A stretch of 64,000 bases of DNA from Pyrrhoderma lamaoense (GCA_002794735.1 NBAZ01000004.1:1302001-1366000); one strand, 5' to 3'; shown: positions 12,068-25,406, numbered from the stretch's first letter. Numbers and translations are program-made. Notes: generated from the sequence alone by a model not told the origin.

Positions 12068-12867
12068 ATGTACGACCCATACTCGTACTACTCCCTTCAG
12101 CACAATCACGACTCACGCTTCATCTCTCCCTACGCTTCCCACTCTTCCACTCTCCCTGCTCCCGGCCCTTCCTCTCCTCGCCGTCAGCGCAGAGACTCTA
12201 TCTGGTCCACGTCCTCCATCTGCTCCCAGTCATCCCTCGATGACGACAACGATGACTACCACCTGCACTTGGTCACCGACAATGACGCGTGTAACGACGT
12301 AAGCTCTGCCTCCAGTCCAGTCCACGACATCCTTCCCTCGCCCGTCTCTCCCGCCGAGTCCTCCTGTTCCTCCAGCTCCTCTCTCTACTCCCGCTTTCCC
12401 CTTCAGCAAGACCACGTGGTCCAAGGCCTCTTCCTGCCCTCCCAACGAGCCAGCCTTCCTCTCCGTCCTCGCCTTCGTCCTCTCTCCTCCCGTTTTCGTA
12501 CCAAAAGGCCTTTGTCCCACCACTGAGGCTCAATGTCAAGGATCTTGCACCGCCTCCCTCATATGAAGAGGCTGTCAACTCTGCGCATAGTCCTCTTACA
12601 AAACCTTCCTGGTCACTTAATTCACTGTCGCTTACTCTTGCCGTCGACAACACATCGGACCGTCCGACGTGCAACGTCCGAGAACGGGATCTTCTCAGAG
12701 AGAGGCCCAGACCTCATTCCTTGCCAACCAGGCCAAGGCCAACAGCGTATCCATTCGATCATGTCTCTCCTTCAGAGAGTGTCCCAGAGTTCATGACTTC
12801 CCCACTTGAGGATTCAATCATCGACTGGGCTCAGATCGAAGAGATTCTCGTTAACGGTCGCGCATAG
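12068..12867 (+). CDS. Ser/Pro-rich protein with a PPxY motif, function unknown
   Basis: Two exons, 12068-12298 and 12376-12867, joined by a 77-base intron with GTAAGC donor and a CCTCCAG acceptor; the join moves from one open frame to another and gives 240 residues. The N-terminus MYDPYSYYSLQHNHDSRFI is Tyr/His-rich; the middle is Ser/Pro-rich and probably disordered; an acidic DDDNDD patch lies near residue 60. The clearest motif is APPPSYEEAVN in exon 2, a PPxY followed by acidic residues, the usual docking site for WW domains of Nedd4/Rsp5 ubiquitin ligases. The C-terminus EDSIIDWAQIEEILVN looks amphipathic. I infer an Rsp5 adaptor or substrate, or a WW-dependent regulator; no family is recognised. 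ATG 12050 is an alternative start 18 bases upstream. Confidence 0.62.
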
Positions 12868-15800
12868 ACTCAAATCTTGGAAAACTTCAAACAAAGCAGT
12901 TTGTTGACCCTGCCCTGAAACGCTACTGGAGCAATTGCCTTTTTGAAAAAGGGAGGGGAATATAGCGTGTCGGGCGTCGATCTTGCCTATTTGTCTGTTC
13001 TCGCGACTTGTATTGTAGGAGATTGGCGGGAGATCGGTATATGTGGTGTCCCGGCCTTCTTCCCTATTATCCGATTGTAAGTGCTTGTAACATGTCTCAA
13101 TAGTCTTCGACTGCCAGGTTGACACTCGTATCGGCTTTAGGGGCGCACAAGTCCTAGACGTAGTAGCGGCCGGGAGTCACACTAGCAACAACTTGCAAAA
13201 TTTGAAACACGTTCATATTCATCCCACGGCATCTGCCCCTCAAAGTGCCAAGTGCACTTCAACAAGTCAAGAAACCGGAAGTTTTCGACTTGAATCATCT
13301 CCTCCACTCATATATTGGGACTACTACATCTCTATCATCTGTCAATTCCCAGTCGTCTCCTCATTCTCTTCTCCCATCTGCTTCACGATCATCTTCTTAC
13401 GAACAAGAGCAACAATAGAACGTCAGGAGCGATCTCCATCCACCTTTATTATACTTGTCGTTCGTTGCTAGTTGACGACCAACTGAGGCAACAAACATGT
13501 TTCAAGAAGAATCCTTTTTTTCTCCCTCTATTGCAATCAATACACTTTTTTTTTCTCTTCCTTCTTACTCAAATTTTCCCCCATTTATCTTTTGTTTCTT
13601 TTCCCATGTTCTTTTCTCCTTCGAATAACGCTCAGAAACCAATAGAGCTAGTCATGATCCAAAAAATCTTTCCATCTCTTCATCACTGTTTTCGATTACG
13701 ATTTCTCTCTTCTTTACTTCTTTGATTAGCATTCAACCACTTGTTCCCAGGTCCTCATCTGACATTTCAAATCATTTCCCTTCTATTTCGTCTCGGATCA
13801 CTCAATCATCATCAACACTCATTTCATTTTTTCTTTCTTTCTTACTCTTTTCTTTCTTATCTTTTTCTTGCATTCAACTTCAGATCAACGAATAGGCACG
13901 TCCGTGCATCCATCCCTTTCGGACACGCTCACGAGGAGTTTCCAAGCCCGGGTTGTCCGCGTCTCTTGGGAGCCAGAGTTGCTGTCTCATCTCACTTCAT
14001 TTTTTACTTCCCTATCCCTCCACCCCCACCCCCTCTTCCATATAAACCTTCTTCTTTATCTTCGCACTTCGCCGCACTCACTTTACACACACACGCTGGG
14101 GCATTGCCTCTTTCATATTTTTCCTTTTCTTGGGGTCGTCAACCTCCTAACCCGGTTACAGCCCCTTCTCTTCAATTTTCCTTTTCTTTCAAACTTTTCT
14201 GTTCACGAAATCGAATTCTCTCTGTTTCTCATTTTTCTCTGTTTCTCATTTTTCTCATTTCTCATCATCTTTTTCTGTCTCTTGTTCACGAATATCCCCA
14301 ATTTGTATGAATAGCAACAGCTCCCCCTTTTTCTTCTTTTTTCTTTTTTTTCTTTTCCCTTTTCCCATTTTTCTTTTGTCCCTTGTTAACCTTAGGTAGT
14401 TTTAGTATAATCCCCTTCCCCCTCTCCCATTTTCATACACTACATTACATTACATTACAGGAAAAAAGCATACTTGATTAAACTACTACAATAAAGATTA
14501 GTATAATTCAAACAAAAAAAACAACAACAACAACTTATATTTGTGTGAGATTGGTGCTTGCCTCGAAGTCTGGAAGAAATTCGATATATGGGGAGGCATT
14601 TAAATTCATATTAAATAAATAATTTATTAATAAATAAAAAGTATTGAACTCTGAAGTGATGTATATGTGTTATTTATAGCTGACCTCCCCCCCTCTTCTT
14701 TTTTATCGTATCACGAGTTCGTAGAATCCAAATCCAATAATCATTATCATATGCATCTTTTCACCTTTTCATCTAGCGCCTGATCGTTCCCTTTTGGCAT
14801 GTGCGTATATATGTATGTGCATATAGGGGGGAGGGAAAGAGACAAGTTACTTTTATTTATTTATTTATTTAGAGTTGTATAATGTATATGTATGAGTACT
14901 TGAATTTGTATGTGTATGAGTGCTTGTACACATGTTTTGTTGTTAATCGTTTCTCGAGTCTGAGTCTGAGTCCGAGTCCGGGATGGGATGAACATCTTTC
15001 GTTGCTAAAGATCTCTCTTCTTCTTCTTCTTTTCTCCTCAGACTGGGAATTCTACCTACCATCCTATGTTCTACCCTCTCCTTTCTCCTTCTTTCCATCT
15101 TGGTGAACATCACGGCGTTAGACCGGTCCTTCGTTACTAGTAAGCCAAAGAAAGAGGGAAAGAAAGAAGAAGAAAAGAAAAAAAAATATTAAAAAGAGTA
15201 AATAGATGCGCTAGGGAAGGGAGAGAATGCCCTGTTAAGGTTTCTTGGAGGGTAGGTAAGTGCAATTTTATATCTAATATTTGATGTTTAATGGCTAATG
15301 TTTAGTATCATAATATTAATTTATTTTAATGGTATTATTGTTCTGTGTCTTCGGTGAGTGGTGACTTGCATATGTATGTATGTGTGCACCGCCTTGAGTG
15401 GTAATAGTAAGACAGACGAAAAAAAAAGTGTGACAACAACACAACGTGGTTTCTCTACGCTTGGTCTCAGATAAGTAGGTGTGTGTGTGTGTATTTATGT
15501 ACTTGTGTAATAGTGTATTTGTGTATTTGCGTCACATTATTGTGCCGTATATTTGGTAGGAGGTTTAAATTATGCTACGCATATGTCTTGTCATATGTAC
15601 ACAATGTGGGAGGGTAAATGTGTAAGTTGCTGCGGGAAAACGGCAAGTCGGAAACGGACCCGACTGCTCCCCCACCCCCTCCGCTTGAGGACTAATAAAC
15701 TAATTATGAATGAGTGAGTGTGAGTGAGTGAGTGAGAAAATGTGTCTATTTGGTTATGGAATTGTATTCTTATTAACCCATGCTATGGAAACTACGGAAA

Positions 15801-18800
15801 CTACGGAAGGGTAAAAAAATAATATACAAATTGCGTAGTTTACATGTCTGTTGTTCTCCGTACCTTAAAAGTATGTGTGTGTATGTGTGTGTATATAGGG
15901 AATAGAAAGAGATTTATTTTATGTGTAAAGAAGACTCTTTTTTTTTGGATTTGCTGCGCAAAAAGGCTCGGAAGCAATTTTGCCTTTGTGTGATATATGG
16001 AAGCTTAGTCGTGGTAACGTACATGTACATGTACAAGTACGTCGATGCAGAGAATAAGAGCATGGAAAAAAAGCAGAGAAAGAAATGTAGGGGAAGCTGC
16101 GGCGGATACAATCCGTTCACAATAATAATCACATTTCCGTATATAGTTATGTTGCCTGCTTCGAGGTCTAATAAACTTAGATTCAATTTGAGATTGGAAT
16201 TTTGGAATATGGAATTTGAGGTTACGTTTCTAGGTCGTGACTTTGTAGTAGTAGTAGTAGTAGTAGTATAACATACGTGTTATCCGTACTATTATCAATG
16301 CTAGTATGCGTAAGGTAGACCAAGATAGTCTCTACTAGAATGCTACATATGACTTGACATGGAGTCAGGAGGAGAAAAGCTAGATGGATCTTGTAAACGA
16401 GACCAAAGTATAGATAATAATAGGAGAAAGAGAAGTCAACGCATATGACATATGACTACTAAGGAACAAGTACGTTACTACGGATGAAGATAAGAACTCT
16501 ACTGAGCCAACATCTAAAGTGCCTCCTACTTCCTAATTTAATCAACCATTTTTAGCCCCCTCTTTGGCTAATAAGTAATTCTAATCTCGAGTCATAAGGC
16601 TCTATAATTCATTAGCATATTTGTATTACGTTACGTGTTCACTTTATTACAGCGGTGTTGACTCGTTAATGACTAATGACTGCTTTCTTATAATTAAGCA
16701 ACGCATTTTGGGGAGTTGTTGGACTTATGTGATGAATAAATGACTTATGACACATCCTGACTCAACCCGCACCCGCACCCGAAGCCGAACTTGATGTGAA
16801 CTTGTGTGCTTATTGTAGCATTTCTCTCCACTTCATTCTTGTGCTTTTCCCACGTACTACGTCGTCAGCCAAGAACCAAGTCTACGTGTCGTTTATACAA
16901 ACTCGGCATTCAGATACGTTTACGTGACTTGATGCTTAATGATATGTGATATATATGATGATTATAATATAACATATCTCCCCACCCCACCCAAAAAAGT
17001 TGGCTGACTCGATCATTTCATTAATTATCATAACAAAACTTTGCGGTGATTTCTTTGTCCTCTTCAGCTATCACATCGGTCAAATGAAAAATAAATTTAA
17101 AAAATTGATATTAATTCCGATTCGAAATTGATTTGAACAATGAGAAAGGCACGCTCTTGATTCCTAGGTACGAGAATAAGATAAATTTTGAATGGACGCG
17201 CAAAATTTGGTCTTCGCTCAGAATAGAACCTTTGAAATACAGAGACAAGCGGAACTTTGTCTTATTGAATCTGGGATGGGCGGTTCGATACTCGGTCAAG
17301 ATTTGCTCCTCGGTAACGTTTGAAATTTATGATATGGTAAATCAAAGGGAAAGAGGCTTCGGGGATCCATAATATGGCATTTAGATAATCAGAAGATAAG
17401 AATAGATAATGGGATCTGTGAAATATATGTTGGGGATCCCCCCACTAGGAGGCATCATAGAGAAGTATCCTTCGATGAGCAAGCATACTACTATACGGAT
17501 CTTAGAACGTGAAATTGATCGTACATGGGGATATAAGCCGTAGTGATATTTGAGTCTTCAGTTAGTCCGGCATCAAGTATCAATATCTGTTTGTCAATGC
17601 GTATATTGTGTATTGATATCAATAGCTCTATGCGTGGAACTTTCATGCGCCTGGGTTTCTCCAAAGGTAAACTTGGAAAGAAAGAGAATCAGATCAGGAA
17701 AACACTATCTTGGCGCTAACACATCCATATCAACAACAACAACAACAACTCCCAAAAAGGAGAATACACGACATCCATATCAACATGGGTACAGCACCAT
17801 GATGGCTGATTCGACTTTTAAATATTTCTTATCACCTCAGTAAACTTCAGAGCGCTTGGAAGTACGTTTTTCTTTTTTAGTTTTGATTGTATGATCGTAT
17901 GATATTTCTCAATTAAGCAAGATCCTTCTTTTTCCCTTTGAAATACCATTATTGGAGGGGGGGGGTATGTACGTATGATGCAACATTCCGATCTTTTATC
18001 CCGATTGAATGGTATCATTGATTTGATGTGAATATTAATGGATCCTCACGCACTTAGACTTGCTTCCTTCGGAGCGGATCAATGACATGGGTTAGAAAGG
18101 AGAGGGGGAAGAGGTCATCGCCACCGTTCACAGTCGTCTTCCGGGAATCTCTGCCGGGAGTTAGAATATGAAATATCATAGAACACCGTGATGAGAATCA
18201 AATTGATGTAGGCACAATCTGAACGCCGGAAGGAAAGTTGAAAGGTGTTAAGAGAGTTGAGAGCTTTTTTTTTGATGCTGGCCTAGATGTTTTTGTTTGA
18301 TCTGTTTGTCAAACTATGTCTGTGTCGGGTTTAGCTTTGTTTAAGCTACGAAATAGAATTCAGGATACACATGGGCTATTCATTCTCCATCATTATTGAA
18401 CGCAATGATTGTTGATATATTATGTTGTAGCTATGCTTATCAAGACATACATACGGATACGAAATTAAGTGGGGTTCGTGTATCATTAAAGTGACTGCTA
18501 TGATTGTTGCTTCGAGGTCTGTGAGAGGGTATGTAGACATATACGCATGTCGTTTCCTTGGCTAGTTTCTAATACGACGAGGTTTATTGGGTACTGTACG
18601 GTATCTGGAGCGATTCTTGCGAGAACGAAGGCCAAAAATATACTTGAGGTATGATTTCAAACTTGGGTGTCCGTGGGCTTCGTCTCCCCTTCCCTGTCAA
18701 TTATGGAGTGAGAAAAAGATCTGAGCGACGACAGGTTGAATCAAAGCTCAAGACAGAGTACGAGCGGGTGCATCACGAAGTATAGAAGAGTAGAGAGGGA

Positions 18801-19617
18801 AAAGGTAAATTATAGTAAATACAAAGAAGATCAAGGCGGAAGAAGCATACTCAAGATATTGGTAGGGGGGAAAAAGGTAAAAATTAGGGGCTTACCATCA
18901 TACGAAGTTCTTGCTTCGCATGTTTACGCCCGGCGCGAGTCGTATTAGGATTATGCAATGCAGCTCTGTGAGAGAGGTAATTAAGATGTATAAGTATCTA
19001 GTGCTACTACGAGAAACTTCTTGAATCTGATAACTCGATGTGTTCTTGCTTCTATAGATATAGTTCGTATGTGTTGCATGCAACTTACTTGTATCCACCA
19101 GCCCTCCGATCCGGGTCTGTTCTATGGAAGAGACCATGTCTACCTCCATGACGACGTGTACCCGTCTGTGACCGTGTGCCAAACAGACCTCTACTCTCCT
19201 TCTTTCTGCTAGTGTGCTGTCTGCGCGAAGAAGATCCAAACATGACTTATTGATTGTGATTGTGAGAGATCAAGAGATAAGTTCGTAAAAATAGAATGTG
19301 AGAATATGAAAAGTTTCTTGGCTTAGTACGTCGTGTAAAATAATCCTCCAAGAAGTGCTCTTTATATCATTCTCAAGTACTATGGAGAACTCCTCCGTAG
19401 AACGTCATCGCAGCACAAGCATTTCCGTATCTGACGATTTAATACAATGGGATGGAGCTGATTCATATCTGATTTGGAGCAATTCGAGCTTCACGCCACC
19501 GATTACCAAATAAGACTATTATGACTAATCAGCAGAGTATCCGGTGCTTATCTAATACTTCCATGAAACTCTAATTTTAGATATATTTTCAATTTGAAGC
19601 TAACCCTTTCTTATTCT
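12868..19617. other. Long gene-free region with a pyrimidine-rich kilobase
   Basis: About 6.7 kb without a supported gene. From roughly 13300 to 14400 the plus strand is strongly pyrimidine-rich (long runs of T and C with few purines), which creates long Ser/Phe/Leu open frames that I do not regard as coding. The rest contains AT-rich DNA (about 14610-14660), GT-rich and TGTATG-like simple repeats, GTGAGTGA units (about 15711-15734) and a GTA repeat. It could be the promoter or leader of an unannotated transcript, but no splice-linked coding frame is visible. Confidence 0.65.
16245..16268 (+). repeat. (GTA)8 microsatellite
   Basis: Eight perfect GTA units in non-coding DNA. Confidence 0.95.
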
Positions 19618-21483
19618 ATGCTCTCCACAATCTCAAAGAACGTTGATGAAATCGTTCGCCGTGTCCATACGCAATACGCGAATTGTAACTTTAAACCTTC
19701 TAATGATTACCAATACACGGTTCTTGCTGCTTTTGTATTGGTAAAACATGATACTGGCTCGTACCTGGGAGATGGAAGTCATCACTTTGATCATGATACT
19801 CCGGAGCTAGACCTGAAAGTCATCGCGTTAGCAACTGGGGTTAAGTGTCTCCCGAAGTCAAGATATCCTGATCGTGGAGATGCGCTACACGATAGTCATG
19901 CTGAAGTACTCGCAAGACGTGCCTTTATTCGATGGCTTTACAATGAAGTACAACGAGCTGTACACACACCTTCAGGATCAAGTTGGATTGAACAACTTGA
20001 TTCCAAAGAAGGCTCGGCGAAGTGGAGGCTAAAACAAGACGTTAAATTAGTCATGTATATATCTACTGTACCCTGTAAGATTTTCCTATCTCAATTTATA
20101 CGAAATGTTACTCCTCACTACAAGTTTCCAATGATGGAAATATGATGGGGAAACAGCTCTGATATAATGACGATTCTTGCTCGTTTCTGTTAATCTCATG
20201 TTTCAGGTGGTGATGCCTCTATGCGTTTTCTTGCTGCAGCACAAGATCCGGTCATGGCAGCTCTCAAGGACTCCGCTTCGCCAATACCACCTCCACCTGG
20301 GTCAGCGTCCCGTGGTCGCGACAACTATTCACTATTTGGTGTCCTACGCACAAAACCTGGGCGTGCAGACTCTCCCCGACTCTCTGTCTGTCTTGTAGTG
20401 ACAAACTTGCGTACGTCTCGACCTTTTTCTTCTTCGGACATACATCATTTATTGAGAAGTCTTTATTCGCTTGTAGATCTTTCAATGTTCTCGGTCTCCA
20501 AGGCGGGCTTGCTTCAACCATTTTTGAACCATATACACGAGTGATATCATAATAGGCGATGTTCCTGAGTCAATGAGGACATAGTCGCAGAAGACTGTGT
20601 CCGAGCTCTTTATGGCCGTTTAGATGATCTTAAAGGTACCTTTATGACTATATCCGTTTTGTGCATACAGATGTAACCTCTTATTTATTGTATTATACTA
20701 GAATTACCGAAACCCTACCGTTTAGCAAAACCAAAAATCCATTTCACATCAGTGGATTTTGTTTATTCTCGGGCATACCTCCAAGAATCGAATCCGACAG
20801 CTACTCAACCACCTCCATCGAGTAATGAATGTATGTCGATGAAGTCTCAAACAACAAGATACTGCATATTTTATTAACTTGACTGTGCGATTACACCGAC
20901 CACCGGCTCTTCTTCTCTCCTTGACGAACGGATGTAGCACTGTGCTGGTTTGCAGACTCCGAAGGGATTCATGGCCAAGAAGTCATCATTAACGGATAAG
21001 AAGAGGTGTCAGCCCCAAACAACGTAGTCTAGAGAAGTTCCGGTCGGTCATGCATATCTTTTGTTCCAGTATCAAAAACAGAAAGGACTGGTTATTGATT
21101 CTGTTTCTAATTCTCGTTCATGCATTCAGGCCTCGAGTATGCAAATTACAACTGTTTAGAGCATATAATAATACTTTACTGGATCTAGGTCTACCTGGAA
21201 TTGGGTAAGCGTTTTCATAATCGATACAACGGAAAAAGTATAAATAGTACTAATGTTTACTCACTTCATCTCCTCTACTATCTCTACTATCTTTTGGTCA
21301 TGGAGCCTCGAGACAGTGTATCATACAGCGAAACAGGCCGACAAAGGTTATTGCGCTGCCAAGAGCGTCTTAAAAGGGCCTGAGGGTCCTTTTGCAGGCT
21401 GGGTTGTAAGTGGGAAACAGTGGGAGTCTTTCAATCTCGAGGGAAACGTCTATCATGATAAGATTTCTTTGCCATCAAGTTGA
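19618..21483 (+). CDS. TAD1: tRNA-specific adenosine deaminase 1 (Tad1/ADAT1), with four frame breaks
   Basis: Member of the ADAR-like A_deamin family that converts A37 of tRNA-Ala to inosine. Exons as I read them: 19618-20074, 20207-20410, 20477-20635, 20702-20830, 20938-21042, 21130-21204, 21306-21483. Catalytic signatures are present: DSHAEVLARRAF (zinc-binding His and proton-shuttle Glu), TVPC|GDASMRF across the first intron, and CSDK later (third zinc ligand region). Other family blocks: NVLGLQGGLAST, CVRALYGRLDDL, IHFTSVDF, LCWFADSEG, GVSPKQRSLEKFR, LFRAYNNTLLDLGLPG and PFAGWVVSGKQWE. The frame must change near 20383-20396, 20528, 20568 and 20996; three of these look like loss of one base in an AA or GG pair, the first is +2 or -1. 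All family blocks survive, so I call it a gene with sequence errors first, a young pseudogene second. The first in-frame ATG was taken as start. Confidence 0.8.
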
Positions 21484-21811
21484 CAAGCAAGGAAGTACAT
21501 AAGGTATGAACTAAAATTTGAACGTGTGCGTGTGCGAAGCGTACATGTACAGGCGTGTATGTATACTAGGGGATTAGCAAGCCTCAAGCTTGGGCCAAAC
21601 GAACAAGCAGACAAAAGGATTTGAAGTAGATGTATGAGGTTCATAGATCATTTGTAGAAGACAGAGGTCCAAAAGAAAAACATTCATAATGGCACTACAA
21701 GACATTTTCGTAAGGTAAGACAAAGGTATCGTAAGTCAGAAAATTCATTACAAAACACAAAAAAGAACAAGGGAAATAGTACACTAGAGGACAAGACAGA
21801 ATCATAAGAAT

Positions 21812-23749
21812 TTATCGGTCTTTCTTTGCTTCATCTGATGAAGCCGCAGACTGATTAGAATCTTCTCCAGAGGATAAGTCATTTATAGATGAGGCTGTGG
21901 GATCTGTAGAAGGTAGGTCGCGAGGAACGTGAACAGGTGAGTTCGTTGCTGCTGACAAGTTGTCTTCACTTGCACTTCGTGAATGAGAACCTAAGCCCTG
22001 TGACGGAGTTGCTTCACCCGAACGTGAGGCGGAACTCTCAGCTAGTTCCTTCCGAAGAGCCTCAAGTTCACGCTCGAACCTAAAAGAGAGTCATGTTGAT
22101 CCTTATGTATCACAAAAGAGAAAACGACGATTCTTACTTTCGCCCAAAGACTTCAATGTAGAAACCACCACCATTCCAAACGCTCACGGAGAATATGAAC
22201 AGTAGATACGCAGAACTCCAAAGGAGCTGCGGTAGGTAATGAATACTGGTATTTCCACTACAAGTGTGTAAACTAGACGCGACAAGCTTATTATCAGAAC
22301 CAAGAAGGTTACAAACAACCATATCTTGCTCACCAAGTTGACCGGACATGAAGGAAAACTCTCTCCATTGCCTGGGAATGCGGCTCAGCATTCGGCCAAT
22401 AACACCACGTTTATCATTAAGCATCCACGAAAACGATGTTGTACGTTCTCCAGACTCGATTTTCTTGCGTCGGTCTACAAGCACAAACTAGAAGATGATT
22501 CGTCAATAAAATAATCACGGCAGTAACTCAAAAAACTAACTTTCCAATACAGAGCCTGCCAGATAATGTCTGATACATGTAAATGGTTCTGATTTCATTC
22601 AGGCGGGCATACATGAATCAGAAACTTACAGATTAAGGCACTCAAAGCAAGTGTTTTCAAGGGTTCGAGATAAGGGACTTTGTTAACGGCCGGGAACCGT
22701 GTATCAACATCCGGATAGTAGTGTCTAAGGTTGTAGGTCAGTCAAGCAACCAGATTTCTGTATAAGTGCTGTACGTATGGCTGACCTGATTACAGTAAAA
22801 ACTAAGGGGGCATATATGTGAACAAACAAGGAAGTAACTTTATCAGTGTCATGGAAGACAAGACTGTTTCTCCAGGTGATTACTGCACTGGCCAGTGCGC
22901 CGTGGGACATGCAATAGCATGCAATCCATAAAAGTGTGCTTGACGGGAGAATCCAGATGAAGATAAGATTGAGAATGGTGGTATAGTAACAGAGATCAAA
23001 GAGGAAATAATGCCATGCACGTTTCTTATACTGATATGCACGGAGCGGCAAAAGATAAAAGGCCTGGACTGTATAAGCAATATGCAACCACCTAAATGCG
23101 TGTAATCAGATGGTGATTACAATTAACACTGAGGACAACGCGTGGACTAACTCAGGGCAGACCCAAACATGAGTGAAGTGAAGAGTAACGACATGACACC
23201 AAAGAAAAACGAAATTTTTTCGCGTGTTCGTACAACTTTCGCTGATTGCCAGGCAGTCGAAAGTGATGCCATACGACTGGAAACCTTTATTGCAGAGTAA
23301 AAAACGCGTCAATGCCTTCCTTGTATGAGAAGTGGTTTGTAGAGATAATGAAACAAACCTTTAGTCTAAACTTCTGGACCTCTCGTTCAAGGTCCCTAGC
23401 AGCAAAAATGTCCCCGGAAGGTGCTTTAAACTTGAAAGCTTCTTCAGCACGTAGTTTGAGTCTATCCGAATGCTTCTTTAATTGCCTCTCCAGCAAATCC
23501 ATCCTTGAGTCAAAGAACGTTTCGATCGTGTCTATACATTGCTCAGAAATCACAACTATTTCTACAAGATGATTAAACCAGCTCACCTAGAAGGGTGAAT
23601 GCACCAGACCATTCTGATATTTCATCGCGATTAAAGCGTTCAAAAGGTACAGAAAAGAAACCCATGCTATTGCCCGATCTATGCTTGGAGGGGCGTCTCG
23701 ACGCAGGGCTCGGAGGCCTAGAGTTTTCATTGGAAGAATCGACGGACAT
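21812..23749 (-). CDS. GPC1: Glycerophosphocholine acyltransferase Gpc1 (DUF2838), with two apparent frame breaks
   Basis: Multi-pass membrane enzyme that acylates glycerophosphocholine in phosphatidylcholine remodelling. Minus-strand exons: 23749-23587, 23531-23359, 23284-23152, 23091-22786, 22724-22630, 22569-22541 (29 bases), 22487-22334, 22272-22138, 22079-21812. Family blocks seen: TREKISFFFGVM, AWHYFLFDLCYYTTILNL, IWILPSSTLLW, VITWRNSLVFHDTDKVTSLF, IYIIWQALYWK, RRKKIESGERTTSFSWM, FSVSVWNGGGFYIEVFGRK. Before the core are a Ser-rich N-terminus and a coiled-coil-like stretch (LLERQLKKHSDRLKLRAEEA); after it a Ser-rich tail. Two places do not keep frame: the exon 3/exon 4 phase (near 23152) and a CTCCTTTGG stretch (22218-22227); one extra base in each restores the family sequence. 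About 470 residues. ATP7 lies upstream in the same orientation. Confidence 0.88.
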
Positions 23750-24182
23750 TATAGCTTGATCGTAGTCGAAGAGGAAAAAGAGTCAGAGAAATTACTTTGA
23801 AAAGAGATAATGCATATGTAGGAAGCTAAGCGGTCGCAAGTTTCACTTCCTCTGGCCCGTGGCTTGGAGTAGAAACTCAGTGACGCAAAGTAACCCTTTA
23901 TGGTTACACCACGTCACAATTTATTCCTTACGGATCAACATACAAAATTGAAAATACTAGTACCAGTAGTAGACTTCTTCATACTCATGCATCGCCAACA
24001 CTAGAACATTCTCACTGTGGCCCATGTCATTTCTTACTGGGCGGTACCCATTTAAAAGAATTCTCTCTAACTATAAGGTATAAACCAACGGGAGATCATA
24101 TAACACTCAGAAGCCAAAGCTCAGTACTGAACGCGAAGAAAGTTTTGCTTTTTTATTGCATCTAAAGTAGATAAAAATGATT

Positions 24183-24976
24183 CTACATGAGAGACAAGTC
24201 GCCAAACTTCTCCTTGTAACCTATAAACATTATTTTTGGTTAATACAAGCCATGAAAAACATCTTGGCCACAAACCTGGTACGGTCCATTTGCCCTTCTT
24301 AAGCATAGTTTCAACAGCCTTGCGGATCTCAGGATGGGCATCTCCAACTTCATCAACCTTGGGTAGGCCATAGTAAGAGTGTGTAAGGCAACTCTAGAAA
24401 AGAATACTCACCGTAAGGTCTTCGAAGGGACGGACTTCCTCGATGTTTGCAAGCGTGGCCTGTAGATCCTTAAGTTCCTGATCAATCTTAGCCTCGGTGG
24501 CCTTCGCATTCTCTATCTGTGGACGTCATTAGAACCAAGTCCGAGAAGCAAGCTACGATTACCTACAGTCTTCGCCTCAAAGGCCTCAATTGCCTTCAAG
24601 TGTGCACCAACATCATACGTTACTGGCTTGAAGTCCTTAAGGATTTTCTCGGCCTCATCAACAATAGCTGTGTTCTTCAAGACGGAGCGGTAATGAGAGA
24701 AGTCAACGGTAGATGGCTGAGAATTTAATTGGCTGGAAATACGTTGCGCATCGGCATGGCGTTTACGGAATGCTTGAAGAGCAGCAACGGTCTCTGTTGA
24801 TAACACATGTAAGTTACACGAATTGTACAGAGAACATATTGTTTGCTACCTTTTCCCAGTCCAAGCTTGGAATAAATACGCGCAAAGTCCTACAGTGAAA
24901 AGCGGTGTTAGTTGCAGTATTATCACGCCAGCACATGTCAACATACAAGTGCTGCAACCGCTCCTTTTGACGCCAT
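24183..24976 (-). CDS. ATP7: F1Fo-ATP synthase subunit d, mitochondrial
   Basis: Six exons, 24976-24947, 24889-24850, 24793-24563, 24512-24412, 24357-24276 and 24220-24183, give 173 residues, the normal size for fungal subunit d. The protein is part of the peripheral stalk (stator) of mitochondrial ATP synthase. Seen: [10 protein letters not shown] start, [39 protein letters not shown], a basic/acidic helical middle, [15 protein letters not shown] and the C-terminal [17 protein letters not shown]. Exons 1, 2 and 6 are only 30, 40 and 38 bases. The fourth intron could use either of two neighbouring donor/acceptor pairs, which changes one or two residues only. No frame break. The gene lacks a long presequence, as is typical for subunit d. 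Confidence 0.92.
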
Positions 24977-25406
24977 GACGCTCTATATGTTAAGCTACAT
25001 AGTTAATACAGATTTCACTGACATATACAGAGAAGAAACACACCTCAAAGCGTAGAAAGCACGGAACGGATTTGGAAGTGTGTTTGACGAAGAGACAGGA
25101 AGAAAGAGTCGTGAGAGTCGTGAGAACCGAGTCGGACTTTCCCGTAATCTTCCGTCAATACAAAATAATTGAAAATTAACAAATTATTTATATTTGTAGT
25201 GTCTTCATAGAGTACAATCACAAGTCAAAGCATATCACCACATGTGTCTAAGAAGAAGTAGCATCTAACTACTAAGCATAGAAAAACAAAAATTATAATA
25301 ATACGTGTATATGATATTATCCGAACATACAATGCTATATCACTGTTAGAATTGCGGCTCAAGAAGCTCAAAGTGCCACATATACGCGGATTCTCTCGAC
25401 CGACGT

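Noticed and set aside
12230..12674. Minus-strand Gly/Arg-rich frames of 97 and 133 codons
   Set aside because: Complement of a Ser/Pro-rich exon; such composition opens antisense frames without coding.
13741..14314. Open frames of 189 and 148 codons
   Set aside because: They are Ser/Phe/Leu/His strings produced by the pyrimidine tract, overlap in two frames, and have no splice-linked partner or family motif.
3480..19617. Transposable element or CRISPR array in the gene-free DNA
   Set aside because: No transposase, reverse transcriptase or integrase motifs, no long terminal or inverted repeats, and no regular repeat-spacer structure were seen.
23532..23586. A 25-base intron in GPC1 ending at the first TAG acceptor
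   Set aside because: Too short to splice; the acceptor 30 bases further on gives a 55-base intron, correct phase and family sequence.
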